A stretch of DNA of 64,000 bases from Lethocerus indicus. Its lineage: Eukaryota; Arthropoda; Insecta; Hemiptera; Belostomatidae. The notes under the pieces were generated by a model. It was not told where the DNA came from. It made no database searches and was given only the letters and a program-made list of their open reading frames with translations. The translations under genes were made by a program, and so were the position numbers. The stretch spans positions 35,349,282 to 35,413,281 of the forward strand of contig JACDQD010000003.1 in assembly GCA_019843655.1 (NCBI GenBank), read 5' to 3'. Shown here piece after piece: positions 1-11,800 of this stretch; the stretch's first letter is position 1; each line of letters begins with the position of its first letter.

Positions 1-1830
1 GTTTTGCCTAAACCTTTTTGGGGCCTAAAAACCCCATTTTTGGGCCTAAAACCCATTTTGGGCCTAAAACCGCATTTTGGTCCGATTTTGCGCCTAAAAA
101 CCGCATTTTTGGCCGATTTTGCGCCTAAAAACCGCTTTTTGCATTTTGGGACGATTTACGCCTAAAAACTTATTGTTGGGCCTAAAACCGCATTTTTGGT
201 CCGATTTTGCGCCAAAACTGCATTTTGTTCCGATTTTGCGCCCAAAACCTGGCCGATTTTGCGCCTAAAACCCCATTTTGGGCCTAAAAGCGCATTTTTT
301 CGATTTTGCGCCTAAAATTTTGCGCCTAAAACCCATTTTTGGCGATTTTGCGCCTAAAACCCATTTTTGGGCCTAAAACCGCATTTTTGGTCTGATTTTG
401 CGCCTAAAACCCCTTTGGGCCTAAAAACCGCATTTTTGGTCCGATTTTGCGCCTAAAACACCGATTTTGCGCCTTTGCCTAAAAACCGCATTTTTGGCGA
501 TTTTGCGCCTAAAAACCCCGATTTTGCGCCTAAAACCCATTTTGGTCCTAAAAGCCGCATCTTTGGTCCGATTTTGCCTAAAAACCTTATTGGGCCTAAA
601 ACCCCATTGGGCCTAAATACAGCATTTTGGGCCTAAAACCGCTTTTGGGACGATTTTCGCCTAAAAACCCCATTTTGCCTAAAACCCCATTATTGGACCT
701 AAAAACTTATTATTGGGCCCAAAACCGCATTTTTGGACGATTTTCGCCTAAAACCCCATTTTTGGCCGATTTTGCGCCTAAAACCCATTTTTGGGCCTAA
801 AACAACATTTTTTTGCGATTTTGTGCCTAAAACCTTATTATTGGGCCTATTTTTGGCGGTTTTTGCCTAAAACCTTATTATTGGGGCCAAAACCGCCATT
901 TTGCATTTTTGGGCCTAAAAGCCGTATTTTTGGTCCGATTTTGCCCTAAAACCGCCTAAAATTTTTGGTCCGATTTTGCGCCTAAAACCCATTTTTGGCC
1001 GATTTTGCGCCTAAAAACCCATTTTGGATTCGCCTAAAACCAGCATTTTTGGCGATTTTGCGCCTAAAACCTTATTGGGCCTAAAACCTTATTATTGGGC
1101 CCAAAACCGCATTTTTGGTCTGATTCCGCCTTAAAACCCCATTTTTGGCTGATTTTGCGCCTAAAACCGCATTTTTGGCCGATTTTGCGCCTAAAACCCA
1201 TTTTGGCCGATTTTGCGCCTAAAACATTTGTTATTATTAGGCCTAAAAATCGCATTTTGGGAACATTTTGTGCCTAAAACCCCATTTATGGGCCTAAAAC
1301 CGCATTTTGAGGAATTTTTGCATTTTTCGTCCGATTATGCTCCTAAAACCCCATATTTGAGCCTAAAAACCGCATTTTGTTCCACTTTACGCCTGAAACC
1401 GTATATTTGGGCCGATTTAGGGTCAATATCGCCGTTTTGGGCATAAAACCGCCATATTGGGCCGATTTTGCAACTAAAAACCTAATTTTTGCGTCTAAAA
1501 ACCACATTTTTGGGCCGATTTTGCGCATAAAAACACCATTTTTGGGCCTAAATACAGCATATTAGGGCCTAAAAACCGCATTTTTGGGAATATTTTGTGC
1601 CTAAAAACCCCATTTATGGGCCTAAAAACCACATTTTTGGTCCGATTATGCGCCTAAAAACCCCATATTTGAGCCTAAAAACCGCATTTTTGTGCCGATT
1701 TTGCGCCTGAAAACCTATTTGTGGGCCTATTTTGCGCCTGTAATGCCTATTTTGTGGCTGATTTTGCGCCTAAAAACCCCAATTTTGGTCCTAAAAACCG
1801 CCTTTTGTGGACCCAAAACCGAAATAGAAT
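1..1830. repeat. Modular satellite-like tandem array
   Basis: The stretch is an imperfect tandem array built from two short modules. Module A is about 20 bp (GCCTAAAAACCGCATTTTTG and variants, with C or G before CATTTT). Module B is about 11 bp (TCCGATTTTGC and variants). A and B usually alternate to give a period near 31 bp, but B is often skipped, so the spacing is irregular. Single-base length changes in the A and T runs are frequent. The array starts before the window and decays near 1830. Open frames through it are only a consequence of the repeat and are not genes. The pentamer CCTAA occurs inside each A module, but the array is not the insect telomere repeat. Confidence 0.9.
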
Positions 1831-2084
1831 TTTGGTCATATCCTGTATGATATATAAAAACAAAAGAAAACATAATGTTCAAAATGCATCTTTTATTAAC
1901 ATAGAAAATAACAAATAGAATCGATAATCAATACTTTAAATAGAGAATTTTGTATCATAAGTCATTTGTGAATATAAGCAATACACACACAGAGAATGTA
2001 AAGTTGTTAAACCGATAATTAAGCTTGAAGTTTCGATGCTTTCACGCCTTTATATTTGAGAAATTCAATTTACACCAACATGTA

Positions 2085-2300
2085 TTAGGTGTACCCAAAA
2101 GTGATCGACAATTTGATAAGATGTATTTTGGTTTTGAGGAGTTCTTCAAAAGGGGAAACGAAAATTTGCCAGAAAAGTGGCGGCGGAGAGTTATCGTTAA
2201 TATCGTTGAATATACAGTAGATTAATAATTAAAGTTTCTTTTTTAGTAAAATAAAATGAATTCCAAAGTCAAAATGTTGATTACTTTTGGGTACCCCTAG
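2085..2300 (+). mobile_element. Tc1/mariner-type MITE keeping a transposase C-terminus (copy 1)
   Basis: The ends are inverted: TTAGGTGTACCCAAAAGTGA on the left, and GATTACTTTTGGGTACCCCT followed by AG on the right. The element sits between TA dinucleotides, as expected for this superfamily. Inside, a short frame ending at 2225 reads [20 protein letters not shown], which resembles the last residues of mariner transposases (typically a Leu-Pro-x-Arg/Lys-Trp motif close to the stop). The 216-bp element therefore looks like an internal deletion derivative that kept only the 3' end. Sister copies lie at 5278-5500 and 50604-50822. Confidence 0.75.
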
Positions 2301-4340
2301 TATAATGAATTCTAATCAGCTAACAATAAAAACTTATCTGAATATACACTTATCAAAATAAATAGGTTTCTACTTTATTTGCTCCCAAATGAAGATATCA
2401 GGTAGCTTCAATTGTAACAGTTTCACAAATTTCAGGGCAGGTCATTTACTAAAAATTTAGAATATTTCTTTGTTACAATTTCAATAGCTTTACAAAATAT
2501 TCTAATCTCTTGGACAAAGCTTTAGTTTATTACATTTGTTTCATATCTAAATATACCTCTCTTATCAAAATTACAAAAGCAATTTGGCATGTTCCTTACC
2601 GCTCAAAATTCATTGAATACTTTCAAGTCGTAAATCAACAAATTATTAATTATCCATATTTGTGTGAAAAATGGTCAACTTCAAAATCGGTAATGAAAAT
2701 CCAGAGGGGTTCAAATAATTAATAACGATAACAATAAATATTTAAAGAACAATAACAATCTGATCCAAATGATATACTTAATACAACTAGATAAATAAAA
2801 GACATAAGTAGGCTATTTACTTTAGAATGTACTGCAACAATTATAAAGGTTCAGGAAGCGCATGAAGGTGCAAGACTAGTCGTGTGCTATTAATTTATAA
2901 TGAAATCGAATGTACGAATATCAGAATTAGGACCCGAAATATTAAAGAGAAGCCCGAGAAGACAAATAATAATCGTGTTTAATTGAATTCGATACCGACA
3001 TTAATGAGACGGGAAAAGGTTGATTATGCTATAGTGTCTTAATATAAGTTTAAATGAATAACTCGTTAAAAAGTGCGATGGAAAATAAGAGATTCAGGAG
3101 GCATGAGATATAATAAAATATAACAGTGAGATATTAATGTGCGCTAAAGAAAACAGGCACTTGAAATAGCCAGATTATTGGGGGGGAACGATTAATGTAC
3201 AAAGTGCACAATCGACGACAATTAGATAGGTGATATTTCATAATATTCAATATTCGAAGGTTTATCGCCTAGTTTCCCAAACTTTTTTTCTCATATAGAC
3301 CACTTTAAAAATTTTTGTATTCCCAAAACTCGACAAAAAATGTGAAGATTAGATCTAATCTAAAACCAGGGGTAGATCCCTAGGGGTCCACCTGGACCGC
3401 TTTGGGAATCAATGGTTTATTGAAAGAGAGAGAGAACCAAATACGGTTTAAAAATATTCATCGGAGATTTTTTTCAAACATTTTGCCAAAGATTTTATAA
3501 AAATTTAAAAACAAACATGTCGGAAATAATGTTCTTTTTTTCACCACTCACAGTTCACACATGAACTGTGCTCAGAAACAATAGTGACTTTAAAAACGCA
3601 AGTTGAACCGAGAGTTAATTAAATTTCACACAAATTTGCAAAAACTAATTTTCGATCAATTTCGATTCCACTCAATTACATTGCAACGAATATCAAATTA
3701 AAATTAATTATCAAACGAAGGACAGCATAAATACCGTTCTGTGTCATCACTAGTGTTTTAACCGGCCGTTTTAGAAAAGAGCTTTGCGACAAGAATACAA
3801 CAAATCATGAAGGTTTTTCCGTTTGTGCTGGGGCAACGAAAATAGGTTTACGGTACCGTAATTTTCTTTGCGCAGATCAATTTTTACCGTAAAAATTACT
3901 TTTGCGAACCGAACTCAATATCATTTCCTTAAAACCGCCGGTTAAACGTCGCCACAAGACCCGATACAACACTTGAAATACCGATATAGGTAATAATAAT
4001 TCTAATCACACTGTTAAAAATAAATGTACAACCAAAAAATTAACGATGACTACATCTTTTTTTTTTTCATTATCCCATATATAAATTCTCTCTTCCATCT
4101 TTTGTCCGCATCACTTCGCCTACATTACAGTTGCGTTATTCGGCCCCGTATAGTTTTATTTACATGCGCAATTTTTCACCGCAATATAAGAAAGTGGAAT
4201 GTATATAATTTTGTATAACATCGATGTGAAAACCGGCAATTTGGGGCGACGAATCTTATAAATTTGGGGGGGGAAGGAAAGTGTCGCGACCGTTCGCAAA
4301 GCAGCTCACAAAATAAATGGCAATTTCGAAATTGTCATCA
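2301..4340. other. Intergenic, AT-rich, no gene recognised
   Basis: This is spacer downstream of GOSR2. The only structured items are a possible hAT-type remnant near 3271-3416 and low-complexity AT sequence. No frame in it shows protein-like composition or splice-bounded exons that I can recognise. Confidence 0.6.
3271..3416. mobile_element. Possible hAT-type non-autonomous remnant
   Basis: The left end reads CCTAGTTTCCCAAAC and the right end GCTTTGGGAATCAATGG, imperfect inverted ends of the TTCCCAAA kind common in hAT-derived elements. The interior has TAGGGGTCCACCTGGACC near the right end, which is also typical of such remnants. No clear 8-bp target duplication was found, so the call is tentative. 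Confidence 0.4.
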
Positions 4341-5736
4341 TCACGCTACGTAAATTATCAACAATATAATAACAACAGACGTGACGAACATTCCGCTGAT
4401 CAATATATACTTGTCTTCCAGCGCCCGTTTCTCTATAAGGCGCATAGTCGTGTTGGACAGGCCGAGCGTGTTCGCGATGTCCATCATCCGCCTGTGCGCC
4501 GTCTTCAAACTCTGCCTTTGATCCCGCATGTTCTCCAATATGTTCGTCCCCGATTTCAGAATGTCGTCCACGCCTCTGTTCGCGTTCTGAGCACAGAGAA
4601 AAGACAGGCTGGAGTGCAGAGGTATTTTCAAAATTAAATACCGAGTCTATCACTCGGTAGGATGTCGCAAAGAGTATTCCGCGTAAGAGGCCGTAGTGAT
4701 TATTTTCTCCGGACAGGAATTATTGCGATTTTTGCATGATGCAGTTGGGCCGATTTAGATTTATATATCTTTTATGTTGACCCCGTCCAACCGAGTTTCT
4801 TCCCACAAAATGACACGATCCCGCCGGAAGCTAGTTAACGATTATTTCGTTGCGTAAATTTTCCGCCAATTGATATTATTCAATGTACAAAGCAATATCG
4901 CCAGGTAATATTTAAACTCCGCCATCTATTATCGAGAACGGATATACCTGCAGTGACACGTTGTGCTGAACAGAATGGTCGATGAGTATAGCCGTATCGG
5001 CTTCAGACCGAGAATTCTGCGTAAATCGCCTGCTCAACAACTCTTCTCTCTCCTTCTCTTCCTGTTTCCGCTTGTAAACTTCGTGCTGATAACCTCGGAG
5101 CGCAGCCTACAAGTCAGAATTAACAAGTAAGAAATATACAAAGTCGTCATTATTGATATATATATATAAAATAGTTAAAATATTTGAAAAAAAGTCAGTT
5201 GCGATTGATTTTTATCCATATTTTGTTATCTCTTTATATCTATCTCTCAATTAATCCTTGAATAATATTACGACATATTAGGTGTACCCAAAAGTAATCA
5301 CACAATTTGATAAGATGTATTTCGGTCTCGAGGAGTTCCTCAAGAGAGGGGAATCGAAAATTTGCCGGAAAAGTGGCGGCGGAGAGTTGTCGATAATATC
5401 GGTGAATATATATATAGTAGATTAATAATTAAAGTTTCTTTTTTAGCAAAATAAAATTAATTCCAAAGTCAAAATATCGATTACTTTTGGGTACCCCTAA
5501 TATCTTCTAGTTGTTGACAATTGCGCACTTTGAATATTAATTGTTCTCCCAATCTGCCTATTTTAACTCACTGTTTTGTTACCGCACACTAATATTTCAC
5601 CGTTATTTTATATTACCTCATGCTCTTGAATCTCTTATCGTCCGAGGCACTTTTAACGAGTTATTTATTTAAAATTATATTACGACATGACACAACACAT
5701 GCAATTCAATTTAGCTACAAATTTTCAACTGATGTA

Positions 5737-5798
<62 letters not shown>

Positions 5799-7600
5799 TG
5801 TTATATTAGCAAATGTAAAAATGTTAAGAGATTTCGGCAGAAAAAAATTTTTATCCGTGCAAAAACTAAATGCGAGTTTGATACCTGAAGGTGCTGATTG
5901 TCGTACTTCAACTGATCAATTCTTATTTTAGCATTTTGCCTCCTCGTCAAGGGCTCCTTGTGGACCAGAATATCGAGTCTCTCGCAATTACTGAAACGAA
6001 AACGGATTTGAAAGTCAACAAATAAATCTCCAAATATATTACATCCAGCCTGATTTAATTAAACCGAAATTCGAGTTATTAATCTATCCAATTTTGTTTC
6101 ATTTCCCACAAAAATACGTTTACTATCGTCGTTTTAGAAAAGACCCAAGAATGGATGATTATAAAAATTAAATGGATGACACTCGGAATGTGAAGTTCCC
6201 ACGAATAATGAAATGAAATTCATTTCGCTACGAATTTTCATTTCATTAGCCGTGGATATTTCCTGCCTACTAGGGTTTATTCTATTAACATTCTATTTAG
6301 GGATGTTGACTACAGGTTGGGAACCGGCTGGCTATCGGATGTAACCTTCCCTATTCGGAATTAACGCATTATATTAACACATATTTCTATCAAATAACAT
6401 AGACGTGTGTTTTTATTACAACGAAATAACCCATAGAGTAGATAGTCGGTGATGGTGCCGAAAAGAAAATGTTCTTTTAAACGAAACTATGCTGGGTTCC
6501 GCCGAGACATCCGACATCGCCGCATCCAGAGATTTCAATCAAAAGTCCTTCCAGACCACCCTTAATGCTCCCCCCAGGGGTATGTTTCTAACCGAACAAT
6601 CCATAATGACCTCAACATACCCCCGACAGTCGACCAAGTCGCATAATCCCGCCTTTCTCCTCATCCCAATCCACTCGCCGAGTCCCTTTCCTCTCTCTTA
6701 CCCATCCGTTATCCCCTACTCCGCTATCGTACAATCGGATGCAAATGAGTCGAATCCTGTTATTCGGCAGTAGACTGTGTATCGGATTCGAGTTTATCCG
6801 TCGTTTTTATATTTCGAATTCGTATTTATATCCCCCCCCCCCGATACGGCGAATAAAAGAAAAATTTGCTTATATTATAGCGATATCGAGCGATGAAATT
6901 AGAATTTGAAGTTTATAGCGGACAATATTGAACTTAGCTACGAATATGATTCTAACGACAGTGATATATTTCCTGTTATACATGCCAAGAATTGAAAGTG
7001 ATATCGAGGGATCCGAAAGTGCGGATTCGACTGAAAATGTCGAATGGATAGATCTCCTACGGATTTCCGACAATATAAAAGAAGCGTTAGATTTTTTTCG
7101 ATTCTACTTTACGGATACATCGATCGATTCCATTATAAAAGAGGCAAATGATAATATGTCCGGTGCGAGTTGTGCAGGTAATACGGATGAAAAAAAACTT
7201 CGAGTGCAAAGGGTTACATCGTGTCAGAAAACGACATCTATAAAAGTTGATTGTGCAAAATAAAAAAGTTAAAAAAAAATATTATTGTAATAAGGACTGA
7301 AATATATCACGATATATATTAGATTCTTAATAGTTTTCATCGTTATTTTTTTTGGTCGTACGTCCGGGTCGCGAAGATGTAGACACCCGGAGGTATCTAC
7401 GGTATCGATTGGTTTCCGAAGGGGACAACAAAACGTGGTATTCGGGAGGATCAATCAACCGACCTCGTGATCGAATCAATCCGGGCCTGTATCTCGTTCT
7501 CGATGGCCTCGGTGTCTGAGCCCTTCAGCCTCTCCAGCCTCTGGAAACACTCCTGGGTCTCGAGCACCAGCCTGTTGGTCTGGTGGTAGAGCGATTCCAT
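4341..7600 (-). CDS. GOSR2: GOSR2 / membrin, Golgi Qb-SNARE (complete, 4 exons)
   Basis: Membrin is a tail-anchored Qb-SNARE that acts in ER-to-Golgi and intra-Golgi vesicle fusion. The coding exons on the minus strand are 7600-7464, 5990-5885, 5106-4948 and 4586-4341. All have AG/GT borders and join in frame to 648 nt, 215 aa, the usual size. The protein starts [16 protein letters not shown]. Exon 2 carries [13 protein letters not shown] and [13 protein letters not shown]. Exon 3 is a charged coiled coil ([18 protein letters not shown]). The last exon holds the SNARE helix with [14 protein letters not shown] and a C-terminal membrane anchor ([20 protein letters not shown]). The ATG at 7600 is preferred over one 32 codons upstream because membrin proteins begin MESLYHQT. 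The intron between 5278 and 5500 carries a MITE, and (TA)n lies at 5740-5792. Identification is from family resemblance by eye, and the exon phases support it strongly. Confidence 0.95.
5278..5500 (+). mobile_element. Tc1/mariner-type MITE (copy 2) in a GOSR2 intron
   Basis: The inverted ends are TTAGGTGTACCCAAAAGTAA and TTACTTTTGGGTACCCCTAA, flanked by TA on each side. The interior repeats the deletion derivative at 2085-2300, including the degraded transposase tail, now with frame-breaking changes. It lies in the second GOSR2 intron (5107-5884). Confidence 0.8.
5740..5792. repeat. (TA)n microsatellite
   Basis: A pure alternating TA run of about 26 repeats lies in the second GOSR2 intron. 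Similar runs occur at 16993-17015, 18541-18572, 19437-19483, 35837-35881 and 57119-57178. Confidence 0.95.
6484..6775 (+). repeat. Dispersed C-rich repeat, family Y (copy 1)
   Basis: A 290-bp block, C-rich relative to its surroundings, contains GTATGTTTCTAACCGAACAA, CCTCAACATACCCCCGACAG and CGCCTTTCTCCTCATCCCAA. The same ordered words recur at about 14545-14985 (two tandem units) and 58000-58400. It is a dispersed element of unknown class in the first GOSR2 intron (5991-7463). No convincing coding frame survives. Confidence 0.6.
6928..7263 (+). pseudogene. Possible piggyBac-like transposase N-terminal remnant
   Basis: An open frame inside the first GOSR2 intron, opposite strand, has an acidic stretch ([17 protein letters not shown]) followed by [20 protein letters not shown]. 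An acidic N-terminus followed by a Phe-rich segment and an Ile-x-x-Glu-(Thr/Ala)-Asn helix is how piggyBac transposases begin. A second frame just upstream ([12 protein letters not shown]) looks like the same acidic leader in another phase, so the gene is probably frameshifted. No catalytic Asp residues are present. It could also be a chance open frame, so confidence is low. Confidence 0.3.
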
Positions 7601-8467
7601 GCCGGCCGTACGCTCTGCCGATCTTATTGACGACACGATTGCAGACCGGTTTCTATCCGGTATTTGACGGGGGAGATTGAGGGAGGTCCGCTCCACGGCG
7701 GCCGAAATCAGACCCGGCAGGAGGGCATCGTTTACGTGTAACCCTTCTCACCGTCTGACAGAGGGGGGGGGTGGGACATTAAAATCGCGAACAGCTGATC
7801 GCGAACAGCTGATCGGATCGTTCACTATTGAACGGATCCGAGAGCGAACGATTCCGCGAGAGCCGGTAATTTCGAAAACGGCGCCTCCCCAAACAGGTCC
7901 CGAATTCCTATTGGAAATCAAGTGCGCTACTCGATTTAACACTTGAGCTCGACATAAAAAACTCGAACCTACAGAAACGAGTTACAAATTGCTACAAATT
8001 TTATTTTAAAACCTAACCGTCCACCGAACTTAGTAAAATTAGTAATATTTTAAATAGGGCTGGCTTGAAAGAAGAATCGGATTTAGGAGCGGACCGCGGA
8101 TCACTTTCGAGAACGAATATGTACTTCGTTCATTGAAATGAACGGTTCGTGCCGGCCACAGCTGTTATTGTATTTGACACCGGAGACCGAGGTAGGTTAC
8201 ACAGCTGGTTGTAATGGACGTTCGGACTCTGGTTGTTTCTGTCCGGCTTTTCGGTCGTTTTCAGAGAATGTCTAGACCCTAGAGCCGTGTGTAATATGCT
8301 TCCATCCAATGGCACCTTCAAATACGAATACCGCAGTCAGTATTTATTCCGCTCATTTATTGTTGTTTGTTGATAGCAGCGAAGGACCATCAACAGAAAT
8401 TCTTCAGTCAATTCGCCTCTCCTTAATTGTTTAAGCACCCGATCGATTTAAAAACTTGAATTTTTTT
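7601..8467. promoter_or_regulatory. Divergent GOSR2 / TMTC4 spacer
   Basis: GOSR2 reads left and TMTC4 reads right from this spacer, so it should hold both promoters and the missing first TMTC4 exon(s). A perfect tandem duplication GCGAACAGCTGATC occurs at about 7786-7815. I found no unambiguous TATA box, start codon or signal-anchor exon for TMTC4 here. Confidence 0.4.
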
Positions 8468-8512
8468 GTAGGTTCGTGATGTTTCTTGTCTCCTCTCGCC
8501 GGTTTGGTCTTT

Positions 8513-8553
8513 CGTTAGACCGGTGTTTCGGCCACTCGCCATCTTCAGTAGCG
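8513..8553 (-). ncRNA. Hammerhead-like motif, left arm (degraded helix I)
   Basis: On the minus strand the order is CGCTA, CTGAAGA, one extra T, GGC-loop-GCC, GAAA, CACCGG, TC, TAACG. All conserved core bases are there, but helix I has one mismatch (CGCTA against TAACG) and helix III is irregular. This arm is the inverted partner of 8695-8735. Confidence 0.35.
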
Positions 8554-8694
8554 CTGTGTCAGTAGTCACTGTTAGCACTTTGGATGTTTTTTGGCCATCC
8601 TCACTGCCCACTGTCACTTTCACACTGTACTCTGTACTGTGAACATCCAAAGACATCAAACATCCAAAGTGCTAACAGTGACTGACTGACACAG

Positions 8695-8735
8695 CGCTAC
8701 TGAAGATGGCGAGCGGCCGAAACCCCGGTCTAGCA
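8695..8735 (+). ncRNA. Hammerhead-like motif, right arm, upstream of TMTC4 exon 8847
   Basis: On the plus strand the order is CGCTA (8695-8699), CTGAAGA (8700-8706), extra T, GGC / GCC hairpin (8708-8718), GAAA (8719-8722), CCCCGG, TC (8729-8730), TAGC. Predicted cleavage falls after 8730. The core matches CUGANGA ... GAAA ... UH. The departure is one base between A9 and helix II. Confidence 0.45.
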
Positions 8736-8846
8736 GAAAAGACCAGACCGGCGAGAGGAGACAGAAACACCGCGAACCCACGGTGGTATTCCAACCCCTC
8801 GCCGGCCACAAAACAGGTATATTAAACTTGAATTTTTTTTCGACAG

Positions 8847-11800
8847 GAATAATAATATCAGTTTTGGTTGGCCTGTTTGGAGCTTCGTGGTTCTATTCGT
8901 CGCTTGACGGTCAGTTCGTTTTCGACGACTCTGAAGCGATAGTGAACAACGCCGACATCAAATTGGAGACGCCGATCGGTAATATATTCAAAAATGATTT
9001 CTGGGGAACGCACCTTACGCACAACGCTAGCCACAAGTCCTACCGGCCCCTCACCGTCTTGTCTTTCAGGTAGTATAAAAAAACTATTCTCGTTACGAAT
9101 ACTCTATCGTGTTTTATTCAATATTCGAGTGTACACTTTTTTAATTTTTAAGGTTCAACGTATGGTTGAAAGATGGCCTGATCGATCCCTACGGGTTTCA
9201 CGTATTCAATTTGGTATTGCACGGCGTCGCCACCGCTCTCTCGCTCTCTATATTCATCAGGCTTTTCAATGCCGATTCCTGTTCATCGGCTCCGCTTTTG
9301 GCGTCGCTTCTGTTCGCGGTTCACCCCGTTCATTCGGAAGCGGTAAGCAGAACTTCGTTCCGGAAATGTTCGGAAACCCGGTTTTTCTCCTTTCGTTCCG
9401 GTGCCCCCTCAGTAGTTGTGTTTCCGCCGTACCCAAACGCTTGCACTGCCAACAGGTCGTTGGTACATAACGCGACCAGTAGCGTTACAAAAAGATAACT
9501 TTAATCTGTTAAAATCTTAATCCCCGAGAGGATTAATGACGCCCCACATCCAGATATATTTCGACGATGGAAGCGATAAGAATTCCGAAATGTCGGAAGC
9601 AGAGAAAAAACGGCAAAAACCGTTCCGATGGAATTTGGGTGGTTTCCGAACACAGGAAAAATCCTGTCGAACGAGGTTCCACGCTCCGGTAATTCATTAA
9701 CTATATCTTATAGACTAATTTAAATACTTTTCTTTATCTATCGTTTGTCGGTTCAGGTGGCCGGAATCGTCGGACGGGCCGATTTACTCTGCGCCGTTTT
9801 CTGTTTCTCGTCGCTGCTGGTCTACTGTCGGGCCTCAGATTCTAAACACGTTTCGACGAACGTCTGTTTGACATTGGCGTCGACCGCACTCGCCGCACTG
9901 GCAATGTTGGCCAAAGAGCAAGGCGTCACTATACTGGTAATCGCGCCAACAATACGTCGGATACATTTTTACACGAATCTATCTTAGAAAATAGTGTCGT
10001 ATATATAATTTAAAGGCCTAATCCCATTGTACAGTCCCACTTCCGATATTGCGTATATAGATGTATGTCCGTCCGCCACATTGTTATGACGTTAGGTGGG
10101 ACTGTTAATTGGGAATTTACCCGTTGGGCTTGGACTTATTATTGTCGTAGTTATCATTATTTTTACCGTTTACCCAAATCGAAATAATAACTTCGTCGAA
10201 ACGATGTGTACTGTCGGCAGGCCGTATGCAGTCTATACGATATCATAATTTCGACCGATGCCTATCCTCTGTCGGCGGTGAAGAACTTGGTCAAGTGTCT
10301 GACCCGACCGAGGAGGGACGCCAAAGCAAGGCCGGAACAGCAGCATCACCACGCCAAAACGATCCACCAGAATACGAAACCAGCCGGCGAAACCAGTTCG
10401 TCGCCGTCCGTTTTCGGAAAATTCAAACTTTTACTGTTGAGACATTCCGTTCTGGTGATATCCGGCGGTCTGATGTTGTACACGAGGTGGTGGATCATGG
10501 GCTTTAAGACTCCGACATTTCAGCCGGTCGACAATCCAGCGTCGTTCGCCGAAAGCGTACTGTTGAGAGTGAGTGGACTTTGCGCATGAGCCTAAATCGA
10601 TTACTCTCTTATTCGGGGATATTTTGTAAAAGGGCCGAATTTTTTGATAGAGATATTGTGACAATAATATTAGTGGGCAATCACAGAATACGGTCCGGCC
10701 TAACAACGGATCGATTATTCCGTGATGTCGATATATTGGGTTGGCGACTAAGTAATTGCGGAATTTGCCAACAAGCAGTCATGACATCTTTGCACAGATA
10801 AGCCGTAGATGGTTTTGAATGCACGTATAAGATACATTCAGCTTCTCTGCAATGTCCCACTGTGAACTATGGTGTTCCGAATCCGAATATGATTCTTTAA
10901 TACGTTATTATTTGGTCCTTTCTGGAACATTCAGTATCAAAATTACATCGAGCAGTTGAATTCTGTGTGTGTGTATAAAAAGCTAAAATGCGGTGAACCG
11001 AAGTGAGCATTTCTGTTGTTACATTTCGCTTTTTTATTTTCGCAAACGTGTTAACGCCTCACAGGCTCATAAAAAGTTGTACGCCGTGTACGGCGATGAA
11101 GCCTTAAAAGAACACCAGTGTCGGTACCGGTTTGCAAAATTGTGGTCGGGGGATTTTTCATTAAAAGATGAGGAGCGCTCTGGACGTCCAGTGGAGGTCG
11201 ATGATGACCGAATAAAGGCCATTATTGATTCGGATCGCCATAGTTCAACGAGGGACATTGCAGAGAAGCTGAATGTATTTTATACGCGCATTCAAAATCA
11301 TCTACAGCTTATCTATGCAAAGATGTTGACGCACTTAAAATTATGTACAACGCCACTTGTTGGCGAATTCCGCAATTACTTAGTTGTCAACCGAATACAT
11401 AATATTGTGGGTCGTCCACTGTTATTATTCTGTCGGCCGGTCGCATAATTTTTTTTCTCTTTCTCAAAATTGTTCTAGGCAATAAATTACAACTACATTT
11501 ATGCCCTTAACATTTGGCTGCTCGTATGCCCCGAATGGCTGTGTTTCGACTGGTCGATGGGTTGCGTACCCCTGTTGACGTTTCGAAACCGATATCCCGA
11601 CACGAGACTTTTGGTCGTTCTCCTATTTTGGATCGCCCTAATCGCTTTCCTATACCGGATCGTAAAACATTATAACGTTCCATCGAATAGGTGAGACCAA
11701 AATTTTATTTCGGGCAATCAAGTTTTTACGTTCCTACAAACAGAAGGAAGGAGGAAACTTAATTTTTGTTTTCGTTTTTCAGGCACGCTCTGATGGGTCT

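Larger units (their letters stand above)
8468..8823 (+). mobile_element. Fold-back element with hammerhead-like arms (copy 1, TMTC4)
   Basis: The 356-bp element is flanked by a perfect 16-bp duplication (8452-8467 and 8824-8839, AAACTTGAATTTTTTT). The left end begins GTAGGTTCGTGATG and the right end finishes CACAAAACAGGTATATT. The two arms are inverted copies of each other: the left arm reads CTCGCCATCTTCAGTAGCG-like and the right arm its complement. The right arm carries a hammerhead-like core on the plus strand (8695-8735) and the left arm one on the minus strand (8513-8553). The right target duplication is the polypyrimidine tract of the following TMTC4 exon, which starts only 7 nt later. 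Confidence 0.8.

Noticed and set aside
1064..1565. Several open frames on both strands inside the first 1.8 kb
   Set aside because: They follow the tandem repeat (FWADFAPK, LKPHFW repeats) and have no gene-like features.
1..1830. CCTAA words suggesting a telomeric array
   Set aside because: The repeat unit is about 31 bp and CCTAA is not tandem; insect telomere repeats are contiguous TTAGG/CCTAA.
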